Shown here one piece after another: positions 24,823 through 39,046 of a stretch of 64,000 bases of DNA. The notes under the pieces are model-generated. The model did no database searches and was not told the DNA's origin. It saw only the letters and a program-made list of their open reading frames with translations. The DNA is from Brachyhypopomus gauderio. Its lineage: Eukaryota; Chordata; Actinopteri; Gymnotiformes; Hypopomidae. Position numbers and translations under genes: made by a program. Where the stretch lies: NCBI RefSeq assembly GCF_052324685.1, contig NC_135211.1:12456868-12520867 (forward strand), in the 5' to 3' direction. Within the stretch, counting starts at the first letter, position 1, and every line of letters begins with the position of its first letter.

Positions 24823-25828
24823 CAGCCTGGCCCTGACCCAATCACCACCAGCCTGTGGCCCTGACCCAATCACCACCAGCCTGTGGCCCTGACCCAATCA
24901 CCACCAGCCTGTGGCCCCGACCCAATCACCACCAGCCTGTGGCCCTGACCCACTCACCACCAGCCTGTGGCCCTGACCCAATCACCACCAGCCTGTGGCC
25001 CTGACCCAATCACCACCAGCCTGGCCCTGACCCAATCACCACCAGCCTGTGGCCCCGACCCAATCACCACCAGCCTGTGGCCCTGACCCACTCACCACCA
25101 GCCTGTGGCCCTGACCCAATCACCACCAGCCTGTGGCCCTGACCCAATCACCACCAGCCTGTGGCCCTGACCCAATCACCACCAGTCTGTGGCCCTGACC
25201 CAATCACCACCAGCCTGGCCCTGACCCAATCACCACCAGCCTGTGGCCCCGACCCACTCACCACCAGCCTGTGGCCCTGACCCAATCACTACCAGCCTGT
25301 GGCCCTGACCCAATCACCACCAGCCTGTGGCCCTGACCCACTCACCACCAGCCTGTGGCCCTGACCCACTCACCACCAGCCTGTGGCCCTGACCCAATCA
25401 CCACCAGCCTGTGGCCCTGACCCAATCACCACCAGCCTGTGGCCCCGACCCAATCACCACCAGCCTGTGGCCCCGACCCAATCACCACCAGCCTGTGGCC
25501 CTGACCCAATCACCACCAGCCTGTGGCCCCGACCCAATCACCACCAGCCTGTGGCCCGACCCAATCACCACCAGCCTGTGGCCCTGACCCAATCACCACC
25601 AGCCTGTGGCCCTGACCCAATCACCACCAGTCTGGCCCTGACCCAATCACCACCAGCCTGTGGCCCTGACCAAATCACCACCAGCCTGTGGCCCTGACCC
25701 AATCACCACCAGCCTGTGGCCCCGACCCACTCACCACCTGCCTGTGGCCCCGACCCACTCACCACCAGCCTGTGGCCCCGACCCACTCACCACCAGCCTG
25801 TGGCCCCGACCCACTCACCACCAGCCGG
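24823..25828. repeat. 28-bp minisatellite, about 36 copies
   Basis: The unit starts CAGCCTGTGGCCCTGACCCA and continues ATCACCAC. Variants are a 24-bp form lacking TGTG, CCCGACC for CCTGACC, and ACTCACC for AATCACC. The variant mosaic is typical of a hypervariable array. Confidence 0.97.
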
Positions 25829-26493
25829 GCCTCGGCTCTCCTCGTATGGAATAAGCCATGATATGGTAAGACCAGGCTGAAGTTATGCCTATAGAACATG
25901 TTTAAGAAGGGATTCGATCTTGCAAGGAAAGTGATCATTTGAAAGGTGGTACAGAAAAGTATCATGCTATGCACACATACTTGTCTCAGTTACTGTTCGT
26001 TGTGGGTGGGGAGGATGCTACCAATGACAGATCAATGACATTTGCCCAGATGTTCTATGTTGTTCTAGATGTTCTATGCTTTTCTATGTTGTTCTGTATC
26101 CAGGAGGAAGAGAACGATGTGGTTACAGAGTGGAGAACACGGCAGTCTGTCCTCACGGGGACAAGAGAAATGTCCAAACACTCCGGATGGAACAGAACCC
26201 AGTTGAGTAGCGGAGCGGAGACGGAGTGTGACCACGTGGCGCACGTGAACCCCACATCCGAAGCCAGTGAGAAACTCGATCTGCGGAACCTTTGTTTCAC
26301 GTGATGCAAATAACAGAATCAGTATACCTGCAAAAACACTTAAAACACGATTTTAAAAGGCACGTCATCCCTCTGGACCTCTCCCTGGCGTGTCTACACC
26401 TTACTCCCCGGGCAACGTCTCCACTTACCTCCACTATTTCTCTGGATTCGCTCTCCTCTCCCTCCCCTCTTCCCTCTCTCACTCCAGTACACT

Positions 26494-26496
<3 letters not shown>

Positions 26497-26532
<36 letters not shown>
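26497..26532. repeat. (CA)n microsatellite
   Basis: About 17 CA units after a pyrimidine-rich stretch. Confidence 0.93.
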
Positions 26533-26533
<1 letters not shown>

Positions 26534-28878
26534 GCCTACAGTCAAAGATAACAGCGAGATAAGCTTGCACTCAGGCACGCTTTAATTGGAGATATTTACC
26601 ATAATAGCGGCATAAAGTATACCGGAGAGTTCTCTTAAAGGGCCCGCTGAGAATACCGCCAGCATGTGTGCTACATTTTCTAGCCGTGCGTTCCGCGCGA
26701 TCCAAGCCAAGGAGAATGATTAATGACTCATATTTTCTCGTTTTCGGTGTGTCATCGTCGTCGGATAATTGAAGGGTGTGGGGCGAGAGCTGGCATGGAG
26801 GAGCGAACGGAACAGGAGAGAGAGAGAGAGGGAGAGAGAGAGAGAGGGAGCGAAGGAGAGGCACGGGCAGCCCCACCGCAGTTTACCCGGCCTGTAACTG
26901 CAGCCTGTGCTCTGGCTAAACCACAGTGACAGGGAGGCAAAACTGCAACCACAGCAATGCACACAGTGAAACAGCTCCAAGTGCCTGTAGCCCAGGAGGC
27001 TTTTAAAAGCCCAGCTTGAACCCTGGATCGCAATGGCAAGACAGATAGCATCGCGGAGGAGTCTTAATGCATTCCTAACCCAAAACATCCAGACCGTACA
27101 TAGGCAGTGGCAAATAAAAGCCATCTGCATTAGCCGATGACAACTGTACTGTAATTAAACCCATAACGAAAACTTACTGCTGAATATCTGTCATTGCATT
27201 TTGGTTGTTGACTCTAAAATGTCTGAATGAAACTCTTTCCAACACAAACCTCCCCGGAAATCTGTAATTTATCTAAACCAACTGACAAATCGTGGGCAAT
27301 TCATTCAAAGCTTATGAGCAGAGTTTACTAAAACTGTCATGCAGCATTAGCACATAAGATGACACAGAACCCGAAGGACAATTACAAGGCGTAGCCGTCC
27401 TCTAAACCTTCAAAACAACTGCACATCAAAGTGATCAGGGCGCGCGCAAGAAGAGCCTTTTGAGAAGGAGTCTTGACACGTCAGCCATTACCCCACGTAT
27501 CTGGACAGATAAAATAGCTGTCACATCACTCCTTTTCTCATGTCCTTCGCACACGGCCACACAATGCAGCTTTCCCCCGGTGAAGCCATTGTGTGTGCCT
27601 CTTGGCACAGAGCTGTCCATTTCTGATGATGTCATGGGGCACTCCCTGGCAGGGTGCTGGGGTTGTGGGCCACGACCATGGGGGGGGCGGGGAGCGGTGC
27701 AGTGGGGGGGTCCTGTTGGCGTGATGTGTTTTTCTGGGGAGAATTTGAAGAGTCACTTTAACGGGCGGGAGGGGGGGCTGGTGGTATTGGGGGTGGGGGT
27801 TATTGTTTAATGGCACTCTGCACAGAATAACTCCCCCCCCCCTCCCCTCCAGCAAACACACACTCCTAAGAGGCAAAGGTGTTTTTTTAATTCCTCTATG
27901 CCCATTTTGTTTGGGCCCCAGCTACAATGAGAGTGTTTCTAGGCTGAGACGGGCACCTCCAGAACTTTGGGTCTGTGGGAGTCAGCGTGGGCAGTGACGT
28001 ACGCATGGAAAAAGCGAAGCCGCGATCAGATTGAGCAATCCTTATGTTTGTTAAATGGCATCTGCTACCACACCCCAGGGACCTGAGCAATGAGGGGTGA
28101 GGTGAGTTAACAATGACATAGAGCATTTCAACATCATGTTCTACATTAACAAAGAGACCACTTAATGAGTGTGAGTGAGAAAGAGAGAGAGAGAGAGTGA
28201 GAAACACCATAAGACACCAGTAACTCCAGCCAAGACAAAGGCCCGGTTTAAAAGCCTTCGGTGGTGACCAAACAATTGCTTTATAGCCTCAGATGAAGTC
28301 CAGTCTGTTCCGTTTTGCCATTGGCTTCGTCGAGATGTTCTCTCGCACTGCCTGGTGAGACGGAGGTGCGAGAAGCAGCCTTGGCACGAGTTCAGCAGAG
28401 GCGCCTCCTAGCTGAGCTCTCTCCCTCCACCCTGGGACTGCCTCTCTCCACCACCACCCCCCCCCCCATCTCCCCTACCGGGTGGACTCCACCCGTCCGC
28501 TCCCTCTGCTCCGTGCCCTCTGCGCGGTTCGTCCCCAACATTCGTCAGTTTGATGCAGCGTGCTCTAAACATACATACAAGGCAGATTGATCTTGGGTAT
28601 TAAAGGCAGGGAACAGCAGTAATGACTCAGCCGGTGATTAAGGGGAGATGTGTTTTACTGCAGCACACATCTGAGCAGTCAGGCTAAGTGGACAGATGTT
28701 TGAAGGATGCTAATTTGCTCTTACTAGTGGCCTCATTTCCTGTCTCTTGCTCTCACAGCTATTTATTGCAAACGCATAGTTTTCTACATCCCCCTTTCTT
28801 TCTCTCTCTCTCCGTCACACACACACACACACACATACACACACTTATCCCTGAATAAACCACTGACCACTACAGTCA

Positions 28879-28881
<3 letters not shown>

Positions 28882-28965
<84 letters not shown>
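28882..28965. repeat. Compound (CT)n(CA)n microsatellite
   Basis: About 25 CT units pass directly into about 17 CA units at 28932. Confidence 0.96.
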
Positions 28966-28967
<2 letters not shown>

Positions 28968-31908
28968 TAAATCCTGATGCAATGGTCTGCAGGTGTCAGC
29001 ATTAAAGAACACTCACCCAGGACCTCCAGCTTAGCCACAGCTGGGCCTCTCCGTCTGCCAGCTCCTGCTTTGCTATTTGTTTTGCTTTTGCAATCTCCCT
29101 CCCTCTCCATTGCCCCCCCCCCCACACACACTCCTCCACACTCTCTCTCGAGCGTTCCTCCACTCCCCCTCCTACTTCCAGTACACTCCTCCCTTTCTCA
29201 CACTGCCTGCCCTTCTGTCTCCGCTACCAGGGGCAGGAACTGATACGGAGCGCAGCGCGGGGCATGAGAACGCCCGTGTCCCGTATTACCCAGCCGGGTC
29301 GGTGACGGCAGAAACCCAAACGTCCCGGTGCCAGCTGTTTGGGCCGTTAACCGCAATCTTCCTTTGGCTCGGGGTGGGCCGACCTACGCTCAGACCACGC
29401 TGGCCCAACGCCAGGCACGCTGTGATCAATAAATCCCCCCCCCCCCCCCGACACCTTCGCGCACAGCAGAAACACAGAGGAACACAGATCGTAAAAAAGA
29501 ATGAAGACAGTAATCTTTATGTGTCCGCCGAGGAAAGCCCTGGATGTGAACAAGTGCTGACAGTGAAGTGCTAAATAGGCACAGCCCACTGTGCGATTCC
29601 ATTACTCCCTGATCGCAGACACTGTCACCAAAACACCCCGATATCTGCTTATTCGAGCGTAAAGCAGGGTGTGATGAAGAGAGGAATAACCACACGATCG
29701 CGGTTAGTCAGAGAGCCCAAGCGATCGCACACCGGCCTCTCCCACAACTCCCACGAGGACTTCTCGAGACTTTCTCTTCTGTCACCTTAGACACAGCACA
29801 ACTGCACCGAGCGTCAGAGGAATGACCAGCACCGTGGAGGCAACTCGAGGCCCATTCCTGAAACATGATCAACGGAACACAAAGCAGGGCTGTTCGGGTC
29901 ACACCTCGGTCCCCCGTGACTGGGCCGTCAGTGGTTGTTTGAGCGTTAATGGCATGAAAGGCTGCCAAACCACACGCACTTCAGAACGTGCGAGCGAGAC
30001 GAAGACGTGGCCTGCAGGAGGGGAACGATTAAAGCCTTCATAAGAGATCACCAAGAGATACAGCTCAGTGGTGTCTCCACTGAAACAACAACAAATGCGC
30101 ACAGCCAACCGTGATCCTACAGTGTGGGGCGTCATTTGGAGAGCCCTTGAGTTCTCTCAACTCTAAATTTCAATTCAGCTGCAGTTACATAAAAGTGGAC
30201 TAGGCTTTCAGGACCGGATGGAAGGAAAACTACATTGTTGACACGGGTGGTTTATGGTGGTGTGAAGGTGAAGTGAACCGTGGTCTGATATTTATGAATT
30301 TTGTTTGAACGAGCATGTGAGAGAATAGGAATAGAATTGTTTGGAGACAGATGCAGTTTTGCTAGACCAAAGAAAGTGAGCAGATCTGGTAGATCTATGC
30401 CCAGGACAGGTAGCCACCACCAAGAAACAAGTCTAAGAAACATCGTGATGAATGATGTCCATTTTCTGTTTTTGAAAACTTGTGTGATGAAAAGATGATT
30501 AAGTTATCTTGGTTTCTTCCTCCCCTGGTTTTTATCCTCCTGCCGTCAGGATGTTGGTCCATGCCACCGTCACTTTGGCGAGCTCATTAGCTGCCTGCAC
30601 CTGGATCCTCTGCATCCATGAGGTCCGTAAAGCTGCTTTGTATATTTGACCCATATTTACACAGACAGAACTTAACGGTGAAGCTTCTGCAGGAGCCACC
30701 TGCAAAGCGAAGAGGAAAGATACCGGGGTCGGAGGAGGAAGAGGAGGAGGAGGAGAGGGGGGGGGATCAGAAGGGCTGGAAGAGGAAGAAACGCCAATCT
30801 AAAACGAGACGCGAGACGAGAGTTGAAGAGTGGAGAGGTGAAAAGAGGAAAGGAGAGATGAAAAGAGGAGTTGTGGAGAGAGGAAAGGAGGGCTACCGAG
30901 ACGAAGGAGAGCGATACTAAGACAGGGCAGAACGGAGGCCAACGTCCTTGATCCTTGAAGACTGCACCTCCTTCCCACATCCTACTTTCTATTACTATAA
31001 AGCCCTGGCACCTGTAAAGGCAAGTATTACCATCCTCAGGCTAGGAACCATCGCCAGACTGTGATGCATTCTTCATTTGTCATGGTCCTGTGTGTAATTT
31101 TATTTTGTTTCTCATTGGCCTTGAACAAAAAAAAAAAAAAAAGCCCAGAAAAGCAAACATCCCATGTCGATCTGGTTAGGCTAGACAAACACTCTCAGCC
31201 TCCGAGTCCCTTCTGAAGCCCCAGAACAAGGGGACCAGAAGTCCTGCATGTTCACTCACACCGAGTATTTATGAATGCTTGAAAGGTAACTGGATCTGCA
31301 CCCACCGTTGACAGAGAGAAAGCATATGGAATAATAATGAGTCTTATTTCTCATAAGGCACGCATCATTTTCAGGCCACTAGAATGTGGATTATGGAGAT
31401 GCTTTTGGAACGTTGACTTAGCTTCCTGTTGAACAATGATTTCCAATGCTTTATTATTATTATTATTATTAGGCAAAATACACAAGCACACACTGAACTT
31501 AAGTTAAAAATATCTCATAAACCTTAGACCAAACATTGTCAAAAGCAGGAAAATAAATGACAAACACAGATGCGAAAGTTGCACAGTAAGCTTGTCAGAA
31601 AAAAAACAACAAGAAAAAAATGTAAATAAAACATTTGGGAGTTTTGAACAGGTTAAGCTCTCTATGGCTTGGCTTGCGTCTCCTCTCTCATTAAAAGTGT
31701 GGGGTTGGGACTGAGACAAGAAGGAATGGCACTTCCTATTTTCTCAACAGTGGTTTGGAGACAACATTTATGTAAACAAATAAACTAAATAAATTAGAGG
31801 ATGCAACACCCTTCAACGCATACACACACACTCACTGAAGCGTCTCACAGTCTCCTCTGACACACTACACCCTACTGAAGCTATAAACCACCCAGAGCTA
31901 GAAACGCA

Positions 31909-32008
<100 letters not shown>

Positions 32009-33160
32009 GCTGCAATCAGAAACACCAGGGTTCCCAGAGCTCACAAGGCTGCCTTGGCATGAGCACAACATTACAGCATATAAACAATTCCTCATTCCAT
32101 ATCGAGGCCCCATAATCGCTCTGCACTGTGCGTACCGAAGCCTTGTCTATACCGTGAGCTTTTACTACTGCTGTAAGACCCAGGGCCCAAAGTCCAAGGC
32201 ATCATGGGCCTGGGACCATGTTCATGACGCGTTGGCTCATTCTGACACGCAAAAACTTCCTGCGGTCTCCCCTCTCTCACACCTGCAACACTGCAAAAGG
32301 AGGAGGCGGTAACGGTGTTTGACATGCTGGCGGCTTATGTTTCGTGACCCTTCGGATAAAGTTAGCAATTCTCCATTTGTAACGGCTGGCACCGATCCCC
32401 CCGAGTAGCTGCTAATTCACACTCCTGGTGCCCGTCAAGTGGGTGCATTCAGAAATGAGGAAGCATGATTTCACTTGAATAGCGTGAAAATAATCGAAAC
32501 CAGCATCGCATTGTATCCATCATGCCTCATCCAGTGACAGCTTTCAGACTGACCTCATGTACACACGCAGCGGGACCGACGGCCCATTGCTTGGACGCGC
32601 TAATCGGATCCTTGGAAACCGAAGCAAATTTTCCTAGGCAGAGAGTCACTCTTGCATTTTGCATGGATCCGCTTGCTCTCCTTTAGGGGAGACGGGCAGA
32701 CCCACCTGCCGGGGTAGAGCCAGCAGCCCTCTCCCCATGGCTGATGTGCGAGGGCCCCATTCAAGGGAGGAGGCATGGAGGGGGGGGGGGGGGAGTAGAG
32801 GAGGAGGAGGAGGAGGAGGAGGAGGTGCTGGAGGGGGGGTGGTGGGGAGGAACGGGACAAAAGCGCATTGTTGTTGTTGTTACATGAATCTGCATGGAAG
32901 AATGTGAATTTCCCCTCCTCGTTTTGCCCGTGCTCTCAGGCGGGTGGCTGTGCCCCTCCTCCCCCGTCCCCCCTCCCCCGACGTCCTGGCACCCGGGAGA
33001 ACTCCCGCCGACACCGCTTCCTTGCCGTGACGGGTTTTTGACAGGCCTCGGCAGTGCCTGCTTAAAGCCATGCCAGCCCAGTCGCAGGGCGGCTGGGACA
33101 ATGGCAGCTTCTTGGCCGGTAGCGGACTCGGCAAAATTCAGCCTAACTTCTCCACGTCGC

Positions 33161-33163
<3 letters not shown>

Positions 33164-33208
<45 letters not shown>
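33164..33208. repeat. (CT)n microsatellite
   Basis: About 22 CT units. Confidence 0.95.
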
Positions 33209-33211
<3 letters not shown>

Positions 33212-36200
33212 GCCTCGCATTTGCTCTGCAGGGCTACCAGGGCAAACATTTTCACAGGTGAAGATGTGGACTGCAGTCTGAAAGCTGAAGATGTGCCCTG
33301 GATTGGCTGGAGCTTAAGACCTGTCTGGAGAGCTTGTGCTGTGGGATGAAGCCTGCAGGTACTGCCCTTCAGCCTGTCACATAACGCAGACATCGCAGCC
33401 AAGCACAAAACTCTGCAGTAAAGAGGCCAGGTTTTGTAACTTAAGCCATTCCTTTGACTTGCGGATACGTGAAGTGCAGTAAAACAGAACAGTGCAAAGT
33501 AACTGCCACTGAATGGTAATGAACAATAAATGCTTTACTTTAAAAGCCTTACCTCATTATCCGACTATGCTCTCCCCAGCGTAGACGCCGTTAGGCCATC
33601 AAATCAGAGCAGCTGCTGCCATCTGGTGTCTGTAAGACGCAAATGTTTAGATATCTAAACAGGTGTGACCTAAAGACCAGGGAAAACGTATCATAAAATA
33701 CTAAATATGAATAAATACTGCTCAAAAAACAAATCACTCCCGTCAGCCCTTGCTGAGGACGGTCTTTATAACCTAGTGAACACACTCGCTACGCTGCTAA
33801 ATATAATAATGGCACGTGGAGGCCGTTTGAGTTTTACAGCTGTAAATGTAAAGACCTACTGCAAATAATCCCCGTTAACAGGTACTGAGGTAATTTTACA
33901 TGTGTGGTATGTCTATTAGGATGAATACACATTACAGAATAACTTGGTCTAGCACTGATTGAATTTTCCTGACATTTTGTAGTTAATATCAGTGTAGGTT
34001 GACCCCCCTTTTCAACGTTTTGATACGTTCTCAATGAGGTCTTCTTATTCCAAGACAATCACTAATCACTGATGTTTGATGGTACATTTACGCCATCGTC
34101 CACTGGAGAAGAAGCACAGATTACAGCGTAGCTACAGACACGTCTGTTGAGAGTAAACCTTACGTAAGCGTTACACAACATTAATACCCTTTTACACTGG
34201 AAGGTTGAGAAATTCTGGCGGAATATGTGTTCATTTACTCTGGAATTCTTCAAACACACTCTCTACTTATTAAAAGAGGGCGAGAACTAAGCAAATTAAG
34301 CGAATGTGATTTAAGCGTTATAATCAGACATTTTACAAGACACAAACGGGGCATGATGTGCTTCACGGTAGAAAAGTCAACCAGAGGAACCAGGGTGAGC
34401 CTCCGCCAAGAGCCCGTCCTGGAGCAGGGACGTGTTTCAATGTCCCACACTCTTCACGTGGGCCTGATGAAGGAGCAGACGGGGAGTCTGCACGCCCTCG
34501 AGCACACGACGACCGGGACCGACGGCGTGCCACTTCACAACGCCCTCTGGATCGAGAGGACCGCCCGGGGCCCGAGCACGGCGCAGGCCAAACGTCCCGG
34601 CCAAGATTCTCCCCGCAGCCTGGCGGCGGGTTACGGGCGTCACGCCCTAAATGCTGACACGCTCTCCCCTCACTGGAGCCTAAAGCTGCCCCGATGATGT
34701 CAAGCATGAAAATGCAAACAGTTCACGCTCGCGTCTGCTCAGCTGTACCCTCCCAAATGACTTAGCCATCCCTGACGATTTGAAGGAGAAGTCCAGTGTT
34801 GAATAACCTCAAAGAACATTTCGTTCAGGGTCGTTTTAAAATGGCGTCAGCCTGATTTGTCAATTGTTTGTTTTTGAATTCTCTCTCACACTCATAAAAA
34901 ACTCTCATGGTCTTCCATGTATTTCTAAGGAGTTATTTATCTATAACTTTGAAAGCAAATATTGTTCCATAAAACAACCTAATACTATGTTCATGAGGTT
35001 TAATACTGGTTCTTTAGATTAGAACTTAGTTTGCCTGAGGCAACATCAAGTCGAGGTCTGTGCTGGAGACAGAGAACAGCATTGCAAACGATGGGTATGG
35101 CGGTCACTGATTCATAGACGTCCTTTCAACAGGTAACGATGAACAGCAGTAGATACAGTTGAACAGCTCTGTTCTGGGCCCTTATTTGGAATGAGTAATG
35201 TTTGAAGAAGGGAGATTGAAAGAGAATACGGGGACAAAAAAAAACAGCTGAAAATATACGGTACTCGGAATTACTCGCAGATGACATGCACCGTGGTAGA
35301 GGAGAGCAACTCCCACGTTCTGCACCGAAACAGACACATATACGTTCAGGAGCGAGGGGTAAATCATGACATCATAAAAGAGGAACATGGAGGTTGTAAT
35401 TCAGCTGTGCGAGTGGAGCGTGAGGCAGGAGATGGGTTGAAGTTGGACAGGGAGACAAGGAGTGAGAACCCACCCCAGAGCAACCTGCTGGAACCCCTCC
35501 ATACCACATCGTTTAATAATCAAGAAGGAAAAAAAAAAAAACAACCCACAACGAACCTAAACTAAAACAATCGGTGAAAGTTAACGGACCTCAGACGTTG
35601 CAGACCTGGCCCTCCCCAGTGACCGAAATGGAGAAAACTTCCAATGTATATATTTTGAGCCCGGATTATGCCATACTGGCAAGTGATCACAATGGCTTTC
35701 CCTTAATTTATGTACGATTGTTCTTCCCTTCCTTGTTTTCCAAAGGTTGTTCACAGTCCCTTTGGATGCACGATTGTGAAAGCGATGTTGGAGAAATCTG
35801 CTCAGACTCAATGAGGAACATATTATGATGAGGTGGTGGGTGGGGTTCAGGGGAGTTTTCAAACCAAAGAGCCCAGTTTCGAGCCTCAGGCTGTGGACCA
35901 GACGTTCAGCTGCACCGAGGCCCATACGAGTGTGCAGAGCGACTGGCAACAGCCTCCGATGTTCTCTGAGCAAGGTGGGCTTTAATTAACACCAGCGCCG
36001 AGAAGATCCCTTCTGAAAACTCTTGACATATTTATTATTGCACGTCCACAGACAGCACTCTGGAGCTCGTCTCACTCTCTTCCCCTCTCTCTCAGACACA
36101 CACACACACACACACACACTGGCAATCAGCAGAGGTTATCGCAGAGCATCGGCCCCGACTGGGTCTTCCACCCCACCCCCTCTCAGTCCCGCTCTCCTCA

Positions 36201-36722
36201 TTAAGATTCCTGAATCCTATTTCAAAAACCACCCCTCTGACGTTTAGAGAGTCGGCAAGATTTAGTGTGAATGAATGCTGCAGGGGTTTAAGGTTATTGG
36301 CGTTCCTTATCTCCATGTTGAGAGCGGGAATTGCATTTGCCATATGTCACGTCTGCCCGTCTGTTGGCGCTGGCGTCCCAACCTGCTTCACCACTCTTGC
36401 AGTAACATGACCTAAATGTGGTCCAGATGTACTCTGGTAATTGGGCCAATTCTTTCAAGTTCCACTATTTCACATTGCATGTATTAATCACTGGAGGCAT
36501 GTCATGAATTTCTGCACTGATAACATCACTCGCCTTAAAGATGGCTGACCCATCGCTATAATCAAACCAGAGGAGGGTAACAAAACAATTGAGGAAAGAA
36601 ATGAACTTTTTTCAAACTGTTGTTGCATCCATATGGCACCACATTAAGTGCTTAAGTTTTTTTTTTTTTTTACTGATGTTAATCATCAACAGATCTAATT
36701 ACAGGTTTATGTTCTCAAATTA

Positions 36723-36728
36723 TTTATT
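36723..36728 (-). terminator. polr2m: Candidate polr2m polyadenylation signal
   Basis: AATAAA on the minus strand, about 515 bp past the stop. No nearer AATAAA was seen. The 3' end itself is not visible in sequence. Confidence 0.35.
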
Positions 36729-37243
36729 TGACCATACACTGCAAATTAAGGCTTACAAAAATAAGACGGGGTGTGTGTAGTTCCTCTGTGTGGGTTTCGT
36801 AGGATATGTATTCTTTTTTAGTAGTGGAGTGATCCTGGGGCCTGTGCCAGGGGCTGCGTGGGGTATCAGTGCAACACCTGGTTCATCTCAAGGCTTTCTG
36901 GATGCCCCTATAAAGGGCAGTAGGTGTTATATCAAGAAAACCACAAAACACATGCAGTGCCCTGTGTCCTCTGGCCTGCACCTGGTGGATCACTGCTTAA
37001 GTGCTTTATGATAAAAAATTAAAAACATTTAAGAACACAGCCAGGCCCACTTCTGAACTGGCTTTTCACAGCTGTCTGAAATTCTTCAGGATATCAGCAG
37101 CAGATAATCTGTTGCACCGTCAACATTACAACAGCTGCATTGATTTCTTCTTCAGCAGACAAAGCCGGTCTCGGCGCACACAGGTCCAGCTCAAAGCCTC
37201 CGTCTGCAGCCTGAGGTAGGGGCCGGGTCAAGGGAGTCCTGGA

Positions 37244-37381
37244 TTAGTCTTCCTCTGAGTGGGTCCCGTCATCATGCACCTCTCGGTAGGCGCCCAGAGC
37301 GCCCCCTTCAGGATTGTAGCTGCTCATACTAACAGTCAGGCCCGCTGCCAACTTCTGGGCAGCCAGCTTGGCCTGCAACTC
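37244..37381 (-). CDS. polr2m: polr2m last coding exon 4
   Basis: 45 codons plus TAA. It starts [15 protein letters not shown], contains SSYNPEGG and AYREV, and has an acidic end THSEED. The acceptor is GCATTACAG. Confidence 0.94.
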   Translation of the reverse strand, partial: ELQAKLAAQKLAAGLTVSMSSYNPEGGALGAYREVHDDGTHSEED

Positions 37382-39000
37382 CTGTAATGCAATTAAAACA
37401 TGTATGTGCATGCTGAAAAGCACATGCACACAAGAGCACACATACACTACCAACTATAGTATACTACCCTATACAACTCTTCACACATTCATGAAGTTTT
37501 CTAAATATGCCACGACCATGACAGAGACAGATATCTCTCAGCCCAGTCCTTGAAAACTCCCAAATGGTCCAAATATATGTTTTTTTTTTAATCCGAATCA
37601 CAACACACCAGGTACTCAGATTCAGGTGTTCAGGGTGTTGACTGAAATAGATACACTGGCCTTAACAACAAACTGAACGCCTGTGGTTTTATGCATTATA
37701 GTGCAGTTTGTTCGTTTTGAAAGCTCCTTTGAAAGCTCCTACTATTCAAATAAACACTCCTCAACAATTTAGCATGTCTGAGAAAGGAGTTCACCATGCA
37801 CCAATTTATACTCAGGTGTACAAGTAATATTTTTCATAATATAGTTTAACATACATTCAATTATTGCTAGTGTCTGACATACAAGACATGCCCTTGAGAT
37901 ACAAACATGGCTTTTCTCTGTGGTATTTGAGCGAACGTATTTCATATCATTTCCTACGTAGATCACAAGGTCTGGTTCTTTACTGGGATTTATGGACACG
38001 GGGAATTTAAGTACACTGAGACGTTGGTGCCATCTCGTATGGATCCACACAGGTTTGCTGATGGTGGAGTGGATTTCTCAGGAAGCCCTCATGTCTGTGC
38101 TACCTTCTCGATATCCTTCAAGCTAAGCTGTGATAGCTAGCCCTGCCAGAGTTCCTGCTGCACTCAGTCAGTCAATCACGCAATCACGCATCACCATCTT
38201 TTTCTCTGATGAGTACTTGCATGTTGAGACTAATATATCCACTATGGAACCTCTAAATGTACTGGATTGGATTGTCTGCGTGTTCCACCCCTATTTTGCA
38301 GATGAGATTAAAGTCCGAGTGTCATGGAAACTCTAGTGAACAGCCAATCATCACCTCCATCCTGCTGAGCTGTTTGGTTTCCAAAAATCAACATTATTCT
38401 TTATGCATTGTTACTTCTGTTGCATTGTTACTTGTTGCCTGCCTGGGTTCTCTGAAGATTTCTTCCTCTTGCTGGCAGAATTTTCCTCGCCACTATCACC
38501 TTTGACTTGCTCATTAGAGGCCTAGAATCTGTGTATATGATTCATGGTCAATCTGCTTGTAACAAGCGTGCAATACAATCAATTCTAAATATAAAATATA
38601 TAAATATCAGGCCTTTCACCAGAGGCAAAAGTGTTAGAAGGTGCAGTGAATTATTTTTGCTGTTCTTCAAACTGCATGACTGAACACATTTGGACTGAGT
38701 TTGATGATGTCAAACCTGGGTCCTATCGGGGGGCCTGTCCTGTAGGTTAGGGGCCACAGCCCCCAGTGCCCCCATCACCACCAAGACTACTCTCTCTGTG
38801 AGTGCTGTTCCTCTCCACCATCTTGCAACCTGCTGGTTAGGTACTGGTTCCTCTCAGGAGGCTCCTTTGCACAGCCTGCGTGTTGGCCGTTATCTGGCGT
38901 GACACACCCGCTTCGGTTGACTTTGTGCTCAATGCCTGGACTGCTGTGATCTCTGCCTCTGCACTCTCCTCATCAAGCCATTGGTAGGACTGTTTTATGT

Positions 39001-39046
<46 letters not shown>

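Noticed and set aside
25383..25854. Pro/Ala/Thr-repeat open frames, plus strand
   Set aside because: Translation of the 28-bp minisatellite; frame is lost wherever unit length changes.
32761..33408. 215-codon minus-strand open frame
   Set aside because: Low-complexity Arg/Glu and Ser stretches from the CT and GGA repeats; no family pattern.
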